This document shows positions 51,102 through 59,060 of a stretch of DNA of 64,000 bases, in pieces. The stretch is from the NCBI RefSeq assembly GCF_030696665.1, contig NZ_JAUYRV010000053.1:1-64000 (forward strand). The letters run 5' to 3'. Source of the DNA: Novosphingobium sp. GTDB taxonomy: Bacteria > Pseudomonadota > Alphaproteobacteria > Sphingomonadales > Sphingomonadaceae. The notes beneath the pieces were generated by a model that was not told where the DNA came from, searched no databases, and saw only the letters and a list, made by a program, of their open reading frames with translations. Each line of letters starts with the position of its first letter. The stretch's first letter is position 1. Both the position numbers and the translations under genes were made by a program.

Positions 51102-51662
51102 ATGCCCAGCGGACCTTTTGCCCATGTTTGCATGGTCGTGCGCGATCTGGACAAGGCCATCGTGGACTGGACCAAGATCCTGCGCGTGCTTGACCCGGCG
51201 CAGCTTGACCAGCGCATCGTCAAGTATGACGAATTTTCGAGCGGTGACGATGCCGGCATGAAGTGGGCGACGTTCGTCAACGATCACGGCACTGAAATCC
51301 AGTTCATCCAGCCTGCACCCGGCACGCCGATGGGCCGCCGCCTCGACAAGGTGGGCGAGCATGTCCACCACTTGTGCTTTGCCACCGATGACGTTCCCGG
51401 CGCGATGGAAAAGCTGCGCGCCGAAGGGCTTGATCTGCCCGGTGAAGGTGTGACCTACAACGACCCCGACATGACCTGGCAGAAGTGGAGCTGGGTCGGC
51501 GCGAAGAGCACGCATGGCTGCCTGATCGAAGTTGCCAGCCCCTACGAAAGCCGCAACGACGGCAAGTGGCACCATGCCCCGCAGAAGTTCGCATACAACG
51601 GTGCGGGTGAACATCCGATCTTCAACGAGATCGCCCCGCCGCTTGCCACCGCTGCCGAATAA
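51102..51662 (+). CDS. VOC/glyoxalase-fold protein (2)
   Basis: The 186-residue vicinal-oxygen-chelate protein starts GPFAHVCMVVRDLDKAIVDW (His ligand) and contains TEIQFIQPAPGTPMGRRLDK and EHVHHLCFATDDVPGAMEKL. It resembles the protein at 44717 in layout and could be an epimerase or lyase for acyl-CoA intermediates. AACAGGAGAGAAGACA precedes the ATG. It is 14 bp after the MaoC gene and 16 bp before the alpha/beta hydrolase. Confidence 0.84.
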   Translation: MPSGPFAHVCMVVRDLDKAIVDWTKILRVLDPAQLDQRIVKYDEFSSGDDAGMKWATFVNDHGTEIQFIQPAPGTPMGRRLDKVGEHVHHLCFATDDVPGAMEKLRAEGLDLPGEGVTYNDPDMTWQKWSWVGAKSTHGCLIEVASPYESRNDGKWHHAPQKFAYNGAGEHPIFNEIAPPLATAAE

Positions 51663-51678
51663 GCACGCGACACTTGCG

Positions 51679-52530
51679 ATGAACGCACCGGCGCAGGCCG
51701 CAGTCGAACTTCCCGGCGACGGCCTGACGCTGCGGGCGGACGCATATGGTCCGCCCGATGGACCGCCGGTGCTGTTCTTTCATGGCGGCGGGCAAAGCCG
51801 CCGGGCATGGAGCGGCGCTGCGCGCAACATCGCTGCGGCGGGCTACCGTGCCTATTCTGTTGATCTTCGCGGGCACGGCGCAAGCGATTGGGCAGCAGAC
51901 GGCGATTACCTGCTTGATGCGTTCGGGCGTGATGTCGAGGCGCTGCTCGATTCCTTTGACCGGCCGGTCGCGCTGGTCGGCGCATCGCGCGGCGGCCAAT
52001 CAGCGCTGGTTGGGGCATCACGCCGCCCGGGCAAGGCCGCGCTGGTGATGCTTGCCGATGTCGCTCCGCTGCTGCGTGATGCCGGCGTAGATGACTTTCG
52101 CGATTTCTTCGCCGCAAGCAGCGCAGGTTTTGCCACGATAGACGAAGCGGCCGATGTCCTTGCAGCCCACCTTGGATTGCCCCGCAGAAGTGACGTTTCG
52201 GGCCTTGCAAAGACCATGCGGCACGGTGATGATGGGCGCCTGTACTGGCAATGGGATCCGCTGACCGTGTCGCCCGAATTCCTCAATCCACCATCCGAAG
52301 GCCTCGCTTTGGAGCGGGCTGCCGCCCGGATCACGGACCCGGTGGTGCTGGTGCGTGCCGAACATTCGACAATCGTGACCGACGAGGGCGAGGCATTGTT
52401 CCGCAAATTGACACCGCAGTTGGACGTAGTCCTTGCCAAAGGGGTGGGCCATATGGTGACGGGGGACCGCAACGATGCGTTTGCGGAAACCCTGCTCGAT
52501 TGCCTCGCGCATTGCAGTCCTGTGGCATGA
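51679..52530 (+). CDS. Alpha/beta hydrolase (epoxide-hydrolase/esterase type)
   Basis: The 283-residue protein has the oxyanion region LFFHGGGQSRRAW, SVDLRGHGASDWAADGDYLL, the nucleophile in LVGASRGGQSALV (Ser) and a C-terminal VGHMVTGDRND with the catalytic His. It belongs to the monomeric MhpC-like hydrolase class, which includes C-C bond hydrolases and lactonases. I chose the ATG at 51679; the longer frame overlaps the VOC gene. Its stop overlaps the SDR start (ATGA). Confidence 0.87.
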   Translation: MNAPAQAAVELPGDGLTLRADAYGPPDGPPVLFFHGGGQSRRAWSGAARNIAAAGYRAYSVDLRGHGASDWAADGDYLLDAFGRDVEALLDSFDRPVALVGASRGGQSALVGASRRPGKAALVMLADVAPLLRDAGVDDFRDFFAASSAGFATIDEAADVLAAHLGLPRRSDVSGLAKTMRHGDDGRLYWQWDPLTVSPEFLNPPSEGLALERAAARITDPVVLVRAEHSTIVTDEGEALFRKLTPQLDVVLAKGVGHMVTGDRNDAFAETLLDCLAHCSPVA

Positions 52531-53285
52531 GCGGCCCGGCGTCATCGCGCACCGCGCTGGTGGTTGGCGGTTCGGGCGGACTTGGCGCTGCCATCTGCCG
52601 CGCTCTGGCGCCCGAATGGGGCCGCGTCGCGGTTGGCTATCGCTCCGGGCTGGACGCGGCACAAAGCCTCGCGGCCGAGTTGGGTGGCCAAAGCATCGCA
52701 GTTCACTGTGATCTGAGCGATGCGGCCAGCGTCACTTCGGCCATTGAAGCTGCGAATGCGGTGGATCTGCCTCTGGGCTCGGTTGTGTTTGCAGGCGGCG
52801 TGGCGATTGAGCAGCCGTTCGTCAGCAAGATTGCCGAGGCACAGTGGCGGCAGGTGATCGACGTCGAACTGATCGGCTTCACCCGCGTTGTTTCCGCAGC
52901 AATCCCTGTGCTGCGCGCCAATGGCGGAGGTTCGTTCACGGCGATCTCGTCGGTAGCCAATTACAGCTATCCACCGGGCGATGCACTGTCATCAGTGCCG
53001 AAGGCGGCGATTGAATCGCTGTGCCGCGCGGTGGCCAAGGAAGAGGGCCGGTCCGGGATCCGCGCAAATGCGGTGGCACCGGGCATCATCGATGCAGGGC
53101 TGGGCGCGCAGTTTCTGGCCGACCTCTATTCGCCGGAGGTATGGAATGTGCAGCGCCAGCGGATTGCGCTGCGCCGCTTCGGATCGGCAGACGAAATTGC
53201 CGATGCTGCCGCGTTTCTGGCTTCAGACCGGGCGCGGTATATCACCGGGCAGACGCTGATCGTGGACGGCGGCTTCAGCCTGTAG
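52527..53285 (+). CDS. SDR-family protein lacking the catalytic tyrosine
   Basis: The 252-residue SDR-fold protein has a GGSGGLGAAICRALA cofactor loop, HCDLSDAASV, a modified N-A-G (FAGGVA) and ISSVANYSYPPGDALSSVPK. Where classical SDRs have Y-x3-K this protein reads S-S-V-P-K, so Tyr is replaced by Ser while Lys is kept. A nearby Tyr (NYSY) is displaced by about ten residues. It may be inactive, use another acid, or have different chemistry such as hydration or isomerisation. It is the last gene of the operon and converges with the metal-hydrolase gene (2-bp gap). Confidence 0.86.
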   Translation: MSGPASSRTALVVGGSGGLGAAICRALAPEWGRVAVGYRSGLDAAQSLAAELGGQSIAVHCDLSDAASVTSAIEAANAVDLPLGSVVFAGGVAIEQPFVSKIAEAQWRQVIDVELIGFTRVVSAAIPVLRANGGGSFTAISSVANYSYPPGDALSSVPKAAIESLCRAVAKEEGRSGIRANAVAPGIIDAGLGAQFLADLYSPEVWNVQRQRIALRRFGSADEIADAAAFLASDRARYITGQTLIVDGGFSL

Positions 53286-53287
53286 GT

Positions 53288-54136
53288 TCAGGCCGCGATA
53301 TCAGCCACCGGTCCGCGATCATAACGCGCTTCGAATTCGGCCAGGTAGGCACGATAGCCCCTTGGTTCGCGGCGGTTGAGCGGATTGTAGAATGGCGAAC
53401 AAATCTTCAGGAAATTGCTGATGAAGTGACGCCCCATGATTTTACGGGCGATTTTGTCGCGTGCGAGCGATTGCTGCACTTCTGCTGCCGTCATTGCAGC
53501 GCGATCATGTTCGAGCAGTTTGCGCGAAACCATCAACTGGAAACGCCCCAAATGGGCAATTGCGTAGAAATAGCCATAAAGCCGATAGAAATAGGCGAAA
53601 ACCGGATTTAGACCGCTCAGCTCGTGATAGACGTCAGAGCAGACCGTGCGATGCTCGAATTCTTCGGCGAGATGCCAGCGCCACATGTTGGTCGGCTCCG
53701 GGTCAGCCTGTTCGAGCAGTTCGTTGTAGTCTTCGAAATAAAGCACGCAGGCCGTGGCACTCAGCGATTCGAACCCTTCGCTGTAGGCAAGGTTGAAGCG
53801 CAGTGATTTCTTTGCGAGGAACCGGGCAAATGTCGCCTCGAACTCCTGCTCGATAGGTTTGAGCAGTTCATAGCCCAGATCGTGCATTCGCCGGTTGAAT
53901 GCGATGTGCTGGCGGCAATGCTGCATTTCCTGCTTGATGAAAATGTCGAGATCGCGATGCAGTTCGGTCTTCGCAGGGTCGATCTGCTTTTTGGCCTGCA
54001 TCATCACTTTGAGCAGGTAGGGTTCGATATAGGCCGGGATCAGCGAGGCCGCGTTGGCGCGCTGGGCGAATTCCAGATTGGGTGCCCAATGCGCGCGCAG
54101 GTTCGAAAAATCGAACTTGGGGAACCGTGCCTTCAT
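53288..54136 (-). CDS. PF10118-type putative metal-dependent hydrolase
   Basis: The 282-residue helical protein has ferritin-like metal-binding blocks: DIFIKQEMQHCRQHIAFNRR and WRWHLAEEFEHRTVCSDVYH, each with E-x2-H or E-x6-H patterns typical of the 'predicted metal-dependent hydrolase' family. No enzymatic activity is established for the family. I chose the ATG at 54136 (ACAAGGACGCAGG upstream); a longer frame to 54217 is not supported. It is divergent from the LLM gene at 54448 across a 311-bp spacer and belongs to the Rieske-oxygenase side of the window. Confidence 0.82.
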   Translation of the reverse strand: MKARFPKFDFSNLRAHWAPNLEFAQRANAASLIPAYIEPYLLKVMMQAKKQIDPAKTELHRDLDIFIKQEMQHCRQHIAFNRRMHDLGYELLKPIEQEFEATFARFLAKKSLRFNLAYSEGFESLSATACVLYFEDYNELLEQADPEPTNMWRWHLAEEFEHRTVCSDVYHELSGLNPVFAYFYRLYGYFYAIAHLGRFQLMVSRKLLEHDRAAMTAAEVQQSLARDKIARKIMGRHFISNFLKICSPFYNPLNRREPRGYRAYLAEFEARYDRGPVADIAA

Positions 54137-54447
54137 CCTGCGTCCTTGTATGACGGGTGATATCGCGTCCCGCCTGTGCCCGCTTCGTCTGCCTGAAGTA
54201 CAAGCTACTCGGATCATGCATGGAATTCAACTACACTTGACGGTGCGTCAGGCAATCCCGCTGCGGAACCGCAATTTCGGCGCTTTTGGGTGAACCGCTC
54301 CCTTGCGGTAGCCGCACGATGATGGACGCATCGTCCAACTATCACTGATTCAGACCATATTGTGCATGATAATGTGATCGTGCATGATACTCAGGATTGG
54401 TGCAGGTCAGTGACTCTGCCGGAAAAGCATGATCGAGGAGCGGAAGC
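54137..54447. other. 311-bp divergent spacer with its own repeats
   Basis: No gene is seen. The spacer separates the metal-hydrolase gene from the LLM/Rieske module and is AT-richer than its surroundings. It contains an inverted repeat TGACG-GTG-CGTCA (54238-54250) and two GTGCATGATA direct repeats (54362-54371 and 54380-54389). The cluster palindrome is absent, so this module is probably controlled separately. Confidence 0.6.
54362..54389 (+). promoter_or_regulatory. Direct repeats GTGCATGATA, candidate activator site
   Basis: Two identical 10-bp repeats with start-to-start distance of 18 bp lie about 60 bp before the LLM start at 54448. Confidence 0.45.
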
Positions 54448-55524
54448 ATGAAAGTGTCCTACCTTTGCATGACGGGTTACGACGGCCCTGCTCCGGGCAT
54501 CGAGATCTGGCCGGCATCGCCCGAATTCTGCAAGCCTGCGGTGGCGACAGGATCCTATGCCAGATACCTTGAAATGGCTGAAACCGCCGAAGCGCTGGGC
54601 TTTGACTGGGTGAGCGTTTCGGAACATCACTATGCACCCTATCAAATGACGCCGAACCCGATGATCATGGCATCGGCCATCATCCAGCGTACCAGCAAGG
54701 TGCGGGTGGCGCTTCTCGGGCCGCTGGTGCCGCTCAACAATCCGGTCCGGCTGGCGGAAGAAGTGGCCATGCTGGACGCGCTGAGTGGCGGCAGGCTGGA
54801 AGTGCTGTTTCTTCGCGGCACACCGAACGAGCACAAGACCTATGACACCCAGGCCGACCAGACCAAGCAGATGACGCAGGAAGGCATCGACCTGATCCTC
54901 AAGGCCTGGACCAGCGAAAAGCCGTTTGCGTGGGAAGGCGAACAGTATCAGTTCAACACTATTTCGATCTGGCCGCACATCACGCAATTGCCGCACCCGC
55001 CGGTGTTCGGATCGGGCAATAGCGCGGATTCGGTGGTGTTTGCCGCCAAGCGCAGAATCGGCATCGCATTTTCGTTTGCCGCACCCGAAACGGTCAAGGG
55101 GTGGATCGAACTCTATCGCGCCGAATGTGCAAAGGAAGGCTGGGAGCCGACGCCAGCCCATGTGATCTACCGGGGCATCGCCTATTGCGCCCCCACCGAT
55201 GAGCAGGCGACAAGCGATATGTTCGCCTATTTCGGCCAGCAGGCTGAGGAATCAAGCAAGTTGCAATCGGCCACACTGGGCGGTCCGCCGGTGCTGGATC
55301 TGGTGGCAAAGCCTTATTTCGTCGGCAGCCCGCAAACCCTGATTGAAAAGTTTGCGGTGCTGCGTGATATTGGTGTTGGCGTCTGCGATCTGCCCTTTGT
55401 CGTGGGGTCACCCGATCAACAGCGTGCCTCGCTTGACCTGTTCGGCAAAAAGGTGCTGCCGGTGGTTCAATCATGGGACATGGCGCGGTTCCCGGAACCC
55501 GTCGAGGCCGAAGCGGCGGAATAG
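54448..55524 (+). CDS. LLM-class flavin-dependent monooxygenase (3), bacterial-luciferase type
   Basis: The 358-residue protein has a luciferase-like alpha-subunit fold: AETAEALGFDWVSVSEHHYA, VRVALLGPLVPLNNPVRLAE, LDALSGGRLEVLFLRGTPNE and LQFNT-like QYQFNTISIWPHITQLPHPP. EHHY and SGGRL are conserved in FMNH2-dependent alkanal/alkanesulfonate-type monooxygenases, so this copy is the most monooxygenase-like of the three. GAGGAGCGGAAGC precedes the ATG. It starts the LLM / twin-protein / Rieske unit. Confidence 0.89.
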   Translation: MKVSYLCMTGYDGPAPGIEIWPASPEFCKPAVATGSYARYLEMAETAEALGFDWVSVSEHHYAPYQMTPNPMIMASAIIQRTSKVRVALLGPLVPLNNPVRLAEEVAMLDALSGGRLEVLFLRGTPNEHKTYDTQADQTKQMTQEGIDLILKAWTSEKPFAWEGEQYQFNTISIWPHITQLPHPPVFGSGNSADSVVFAAKRRIGIAFSFAAPETVKGWIELYRAECAKEGWEPTPAHVIYRGIAYCAPTDEQATSDMFAYFGQQAEESSKLQSATLGGPPVLDLVAKPYFVGSPQTLIEKFAVLRDIGVGVCDLPFVVGSPDQQRASLDLFGKKVLPVVQSWDMARFPEPVEAEAAE

Positions 55525-55622
55525 CAGCGCGCAATCAGTGCAGCCAAACCGCACGACCGCAATGACAACGCGGGGCTGTCCAACGAACCGGTGCAGCCGG
55601 TCTACTAATGGGAGCATGAAGG

Positions 55623-55967
55623 ATGGCCGACCCGCAGTCATTGCCCGAAGGTTTTGAAGGCCTTGCGCCGTTTGCAGCCGTATGGGGCCAGTTGCACACG
55701 CAGGAAGAACGCTATCTTCAGCGTCAGCAAAGCACGATGACCCAGATCAGGGACTTCTATGACGCGACTGCACCGCGTCTCGATGAAATCTTCTGCCACC
55801 TCGAACAGTTTCCGATGGATGCTTTGCCCGATGCCGAGGCTTTGCTCTATCGGACGGCGCTGGGACTGACGGAAGCGGCGATGGCAGTGGAGGTATTCGG
55901 CCAACCTTGCGTGCCTTACGCACCGTTCCCTCACAAAATGGCGATCCAGTGGTCTGAACACTGCTGA
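55623..55967 (+). CDS. Twin small protein A next to Rieske oxygenase
   Basis: The 114-residue protein is of unrecognised family, with no signal peptide or membrane helix and mostly helical predicted character. It shares DERY/EERY...RQ, APRLDEIF, LPDAEALLYRTALGLTEAAM and a GQP-x2-PxAPxPH block with the next protein. The trailing PH motif might bind metal or contact a partner. GGGAGCATGAAGG precedes the ATG. It lies 98 bp after the LLM gene and 34 bp before its twin. An accessory role for the Rieske oxygenase is inferred from context only. Confidence 0.78.
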   Translation: MADPQSLPEGFEGLAPFAAVWGQLHTQEERYLQRQQSTMTQIRDFYDATAPRLDEIFCHLEQFPMDALPDAEALLYRTALGLTEAAMAVEVFGQPCVPYAPFPHKMAIQWSEHC

Positions 55968-56001
55968 CAAGACCCAATGCACAAGGCAGGACATCTATGC
56001 G

Positions 56002-56349
56002 ATGAACCACGTTCAGCTTCCTCCGCAATTTGCGTTTCTTGAGCCGTTTGTGGACGATTGGGGGAGTCTGGCGACGCAGGACGAACGCTATCGCAAGCGA
56101 CAGGATCTTTCGCAGGCCAAACTCGAAGCGTTCCATGCCGCGCTGGCACCGCGACTGGAAGAGGTGTTCACTTATCTGGACACTTTCGATCCCGCAGCCC
56201 TGCCCGCGGCCGAAGCCTTGCTTTTCAGGGTGGTGCTGGGGTTGACCGAGGCCAGCCAGGCGGTTGAAATTCTGGGGCAGCCGCGCATTCCGCATGCGCC
56301 ATATCCGCATACCGTCAACATGGAATGGGTCGGCTATCAGCCACACTGA
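56002..56349 (+). CDS. Twin small protein B next to Rieske oxygenase
   Basis: The 115-residue paralogue of the preceding protein has DERYRKRQ, APRLEEVFTYLDTF, LPAAEALLFRVVLGLTEASQ and GQPRIPHAPYPH. The two are similar along their whole length, yet have diverged enough to suggest distinct roles, for example a heterodimer. It sits 52 bp before the Rieske gene. I found no recognised family signature. Confidence 0.78.
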   Translation: MNHVQLPPQFAFLEPFVDDWGSLATQDERYRKRQDLSQAKLEAFHAALAPRLEEVFTYLDTFDPAALPAAEALLFRVVLGLTEASQAVEILGQPRIPHAPYPHTVNMEWVGYQPH

Positions 56350-56401
56350 ACCCGTCCGCAAATGGGAGCCGGACCTTGCCAACAACGGGGCCGGACATGA
56401 C

Positions 56402-57634
56402 ATGGCTGACATCAGCAAACACATGACCAAGGCCTGCGACATGAGCCTTGGCAATGCCTTCGTTCCTGTTGAATACTACACTTCGCCAGACTATTTCCGC
56501 CGCGAACAGGACATGATCTTCCGTCGGGCGTGGCTGATGGTCGGGCGCATGGATGAAGTGCCTGAACCGGGCGACTATATCGTCCGCGAGGTGCCGACCC
56601 TGAAGGCGAACGTGGTGATCGCGCGGGGCAAGGATGGGCAGGTGCGTGCCTTCCACAATGCCTGTTCTCACCGTGGCGTTGCGCTTGTGTGCCAGCCACG
56701 CGGCAACACCATGACGTTTCGCTGCCCCTACCATGCCTGGCTATACCGTATCGACGGGTCGCTGAGTGCCATCCCGGGAGAGCAGGACTTTCCGCACGTC
56801 GACAAGGCGGCGAACGGATTGGCCGGGATACATCTCGACACCTGGGGCGGCTTCATTTTCCTGAACTTTGCGCAGGAACCCGAAGTTTCGCTGTCGCAGT
56901 TCCTTGCCGGACTGGACGTGATGTTGGACGGTGCACCTTTCGAACAGTTTCCGTTCTGCATCCGCGTGACCGATGAAATCGACTGCAACTGGAAGAACCT
57001 CGTCAACGCCTTCAACGAGGGGTATCATGTGGCGGTTCTTCACAACAAGACCCTGCGCCCGGCGGTGGTTCCCAAGGACAACCCCCACCTCCACTACCTT
57101 GATGTCAAACAGTTCGGCCCGCACAGCACGGGCACGGTGCAGCGCAATTTCGACTATAACCCGGATGCGCCGGCATTGACCTGGGTCTACGCCCAGATGC
57201 TGCCAACCTCTGCGCCGGATCTCGATGCGATCAAGCAGGGTCGCGCTGGGTTTCACGATCACCCGGGTATCAACCGGCTCAAGATCGAAAACTTCGGGAC
57301 AGAGACGATAACGGTTTTTCCGAATATCTCGATCCAGCCTCTGGCGAATGGATACCTGTTCTATCAGTTCTGGCCGATTTCCGAGCGCAGAATGCGTACA
57401 GAGGTGCGGATCTACAGCCGCCACGCTCCTCGCACCCTTCGTGAAGAATATGCTATGGCCAGCACACTGGCGGCCACCCGCGATGTGGTGGTCGAAGACA
57501 TGGCCATGTCGCGGCTTCAGCAGATCGGCATGGAATCAGGAGGAAAGACCCACCAGCAATTCGGGCAAAACGAACCGCTGCTGCGCATGTTCACCCGCGA
57601 TTACGAAGCCTATCTGGCCGGGGCCGCAATGTAA
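56402..57634 (+). CDS. Rieske non-heme iron oxygenase, alpha subunit
   Basis: The 410-residue ring-hydroxylating-type oxygenase has the Rieske [2Fe-2S] motif C88-x-H90-x17-C108-x2-H111 (CSHRGVALVC...CPYHAWLY) and the catalytic iron site in NAFNEGYHVAVLH (His209 and His214). No beta subunit, ferredoxin or reductase is adjacent, which is usual for homotrimeric O-demethylase- or carnitine-type members. It hydroxylates or dealkylates its substrate. I chose the ATG at 56402, 52 bp after the twin protein; the 56264 frame start lies inside that gene. Confidence 0.93.
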   Translation: MADISKHMTKACDMSLGNAFVPVEYYTSPDYFRREQDMIFRRAWLMVGRMDEVPEPGDYIVREVPTLKANVVIARGKDGQVRAFHNACSHRGVALVCQPRGNTMTFRCPYHAWLYRIDGSLSAIPGEQDFPHVDKAANGLAGIHLDTWGGFIFLNFAQEPEVSLSQFLAGLDVMLDGAPFEQFPFCIRVTDEIDCNWKNLVNAFNEGYHVAVLHNKTLRPAVVPKDNPHLHYLDVKQFGPHSTGTVQRNFDYNPDAPALTWVYAQMLPTSAPDLDAIKQGRAGFHDHPGINRLKIENFGTETITVFPNISIQPLANGYLFYQFWPISERRMRTEVRIYSRHAPRTLREEYAMASTLAATRDVVVEDMAMSRLQQIGMESGGKTHQQFGQNEPLLRMFTRDYEAYLAGAAM

Positions 57635-57688
57635 TACCAACCCGCAGGCTCCTGCTATAAACCCGATTGCCGCCGATCATTCAAACAC

Positions 57689-57704
57689 CCTGTCTTGAGA
57701 TATG
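57689..57704. promoter_or_regulatory. Weak half-match to the cluster palindrome
   Basis: CCTGTC-TTGA-GATATG has a good left arm and a poor right arm, 55 bp before the membrane-protein start. It may be fortuitous. Confidence 0.2.
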
Positions 57705-57759
57705 TTCGCGCTGAACGCCATTTGGGCAGGTTCCTCCCGATATTCGTAACGGGGAATGG

Positions 57760-58461
57760 ATGATGAAGCAGGGTGCATTAAGAATCGGCGTGTTTACCGG
57801 GCCGCTCATGGGCACGTTGTTCTTCATCGCGCTGTGGCCGCTTATGCATATTTTCCCGCCATACAGCCCAACGCTTGGTGCTGATGCGGTTGCCGAACAT
57901 GTCCGCGCCAACCAAACCGGTTTTCTTGTCGGCGGCATTCTGCTGATGACGGCATCGGCCATTGTCTGGCCGTTCATCACCGTCATCCTGCTGTTCCTCA
58001 AGAAGATTGAGGGTGAAGTGCCGATGTGGACAACGGTCACGGCACTTGTCTTCACCTACGGACAGGTCACCGTCTTCCTGTGCGGCCTCGCGTTCACGAT
58101 GGCAGCTTTCCGGCCTGATGCATCGGTCGAAATGGTCCGCGCGTGGAGCGACCTCGGGATGTTCCTGCTGGTCATTCCGGCAATCCCGGGCACCACACAA
58201 TATCTCGCCACCGGTGTTGTCGTGCTGCAGGACCGCCGCGCCCGCCCGATCCTGCCCCGCTGGTACGGCTACCTCAACATCTGGGTCGGCATCCTCAGCG
58301 CGCCGGGCGCTGTGGTTGGCCTGTTCAAGATCGGGCCTTTCGCCTGGAACGGGATCGCCGCGTTCTGGATTCCCGCAGCTGTCTTTGGTGTCTGGATAAC
58401 GGCAACACAGATCGTCCTGCTTGGCGCGATCAAGCGCAATGCGCTGGCGGACCAGCAGTAA
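57760..58461 (+). CDS. Multi-pass inner-membrane protein, unassigned
   Basis: The 233-residue protein has about six hydrophobic helices, including GPLMGTLFFIALWPLMHIF, GFLVGGILLMTASAIVWPFI, VTALVFTYGQVTVFLCGLAF and AFWIPAAVFGVWITATQIVL. I do not recognise the family. It is translationally coupled to the COX3-like gene (the stop TAATG overlaps its start), so it may be a partner of the NorE/NorF-like pair, or a small transporter. GGGGAATGG lies just before the ATG pair at 57760/57763. Confidence 0.8.
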   Translation: MMKQGALRIGVFTGPLMGTLFFIALWPLMHIFPPYSPTLGADAVAEHVRANQTGFLVGGILLMTASAIVWPFITVILLFLKKIEGEVPMWTTVTALVFTYGQVTVFLCGLAFTMAAFRPDASVEMVRAWSDLGMFLLVIPAIPGTTQYLATGVVVLQDRRARPILPRWYGYLNIWVGILSAPGAVVGLFKIGPFAWNGIAAFWIPAAVFGVWITATQIVLLGAIKRNALADQQ

Positions 58462-59060
58462 TGAACGAAGCAGAAGAAGCTGCAACGCCGCATCATGGGC
58501 ACATTCCCGGAGAGCCGGGCCTGTGGGTGCTGATTTTCGGCGATCTCCTTGTCTTCGGCGTTCTGTTTGTGACGTATGCCCACAGCTTTGTCGCCGAAGC
58601 CGATGCGATGCGTTTGTCGCAGGAAAAGCTGGGACGGGGATTGGGGCTGGCCAATACGATCCTTCTGCTGACCAGTTCGTGGGCCATCGCGCATGCCGTG
58701 AACGCTGCCAGGCACGGGTCGACAAAGGCCCGGCAACTGATCCTTGGTGCAATCGCGCTTGGCGTGGCTTTCGTTGGCGTCAAGATTGTCGAATGGGGAG
58801 GGCACATCAGCCACGGCGACACGCTGAACAGCAGCAGCTTTTTCACCTTCTATTTCATGTACACCGGCATTCACCTGCTTCACGTTCTGATCGGCCTTGG
58901 CGTGCTGACGTGGCTTGCCAGTCAATGCGACCGTAGCGGAGCTTGGACTGGCTCGTTTGCGGTTCTGGAAGGCAGTGCCGTGTTCTGGCACCTAGTGGAT
59001 CTCCTGTGGGTGATGCTGTTCGCACTGCTGTATCTCCTGCGGCACGGAGCATCGACGTGA
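58461..59060 (+). CDS. Cytochrome c oxidase subunit III-like (NorE-like) protein
   Basis: The 199-residue membrane protein of the COX3 superfamily has HHGHIPGEPGLWVLIFGDLL, MYTGIHLLHVLIGLGVLTWL and VFWHLVDLLWVMLFALLYLL. The last block is the conserved COX3/NorE C-terminus with its H-x2-D. No subunit I or II gene is present, so it is not part of a complete terminal oxidase locus here. NorE-like proteins modulate nitric-oxide reductases, and orphans are known beside oxygenases. It is coupled to the genes on both sides. Confidence 0.86.
   Translation: MNEAEEAATPHHGHIPGEPGLWVLIFGDLLVFGVLFVTYAHSFVAEADAMRLSQEKLGRGLGLANTILLLTSSWAIAHAVNAARHGSTKARQLILGAIALGVAFVGVKIVEWGGHISHGDTLNSSSFFTFYFMYTGIHLLHVLIGLGVLTWLASQCDRSGAWTGSFAVLEGSAVFWHLVDLLWVMLFALLYLLRHGAST

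Noticed and set aside
1413..55524. Assigning coenzyme F420 to the LLM enzymes
   Set aside because: No F420 biosynthesis gene is visible and FMN-dependent members share the same motifs.
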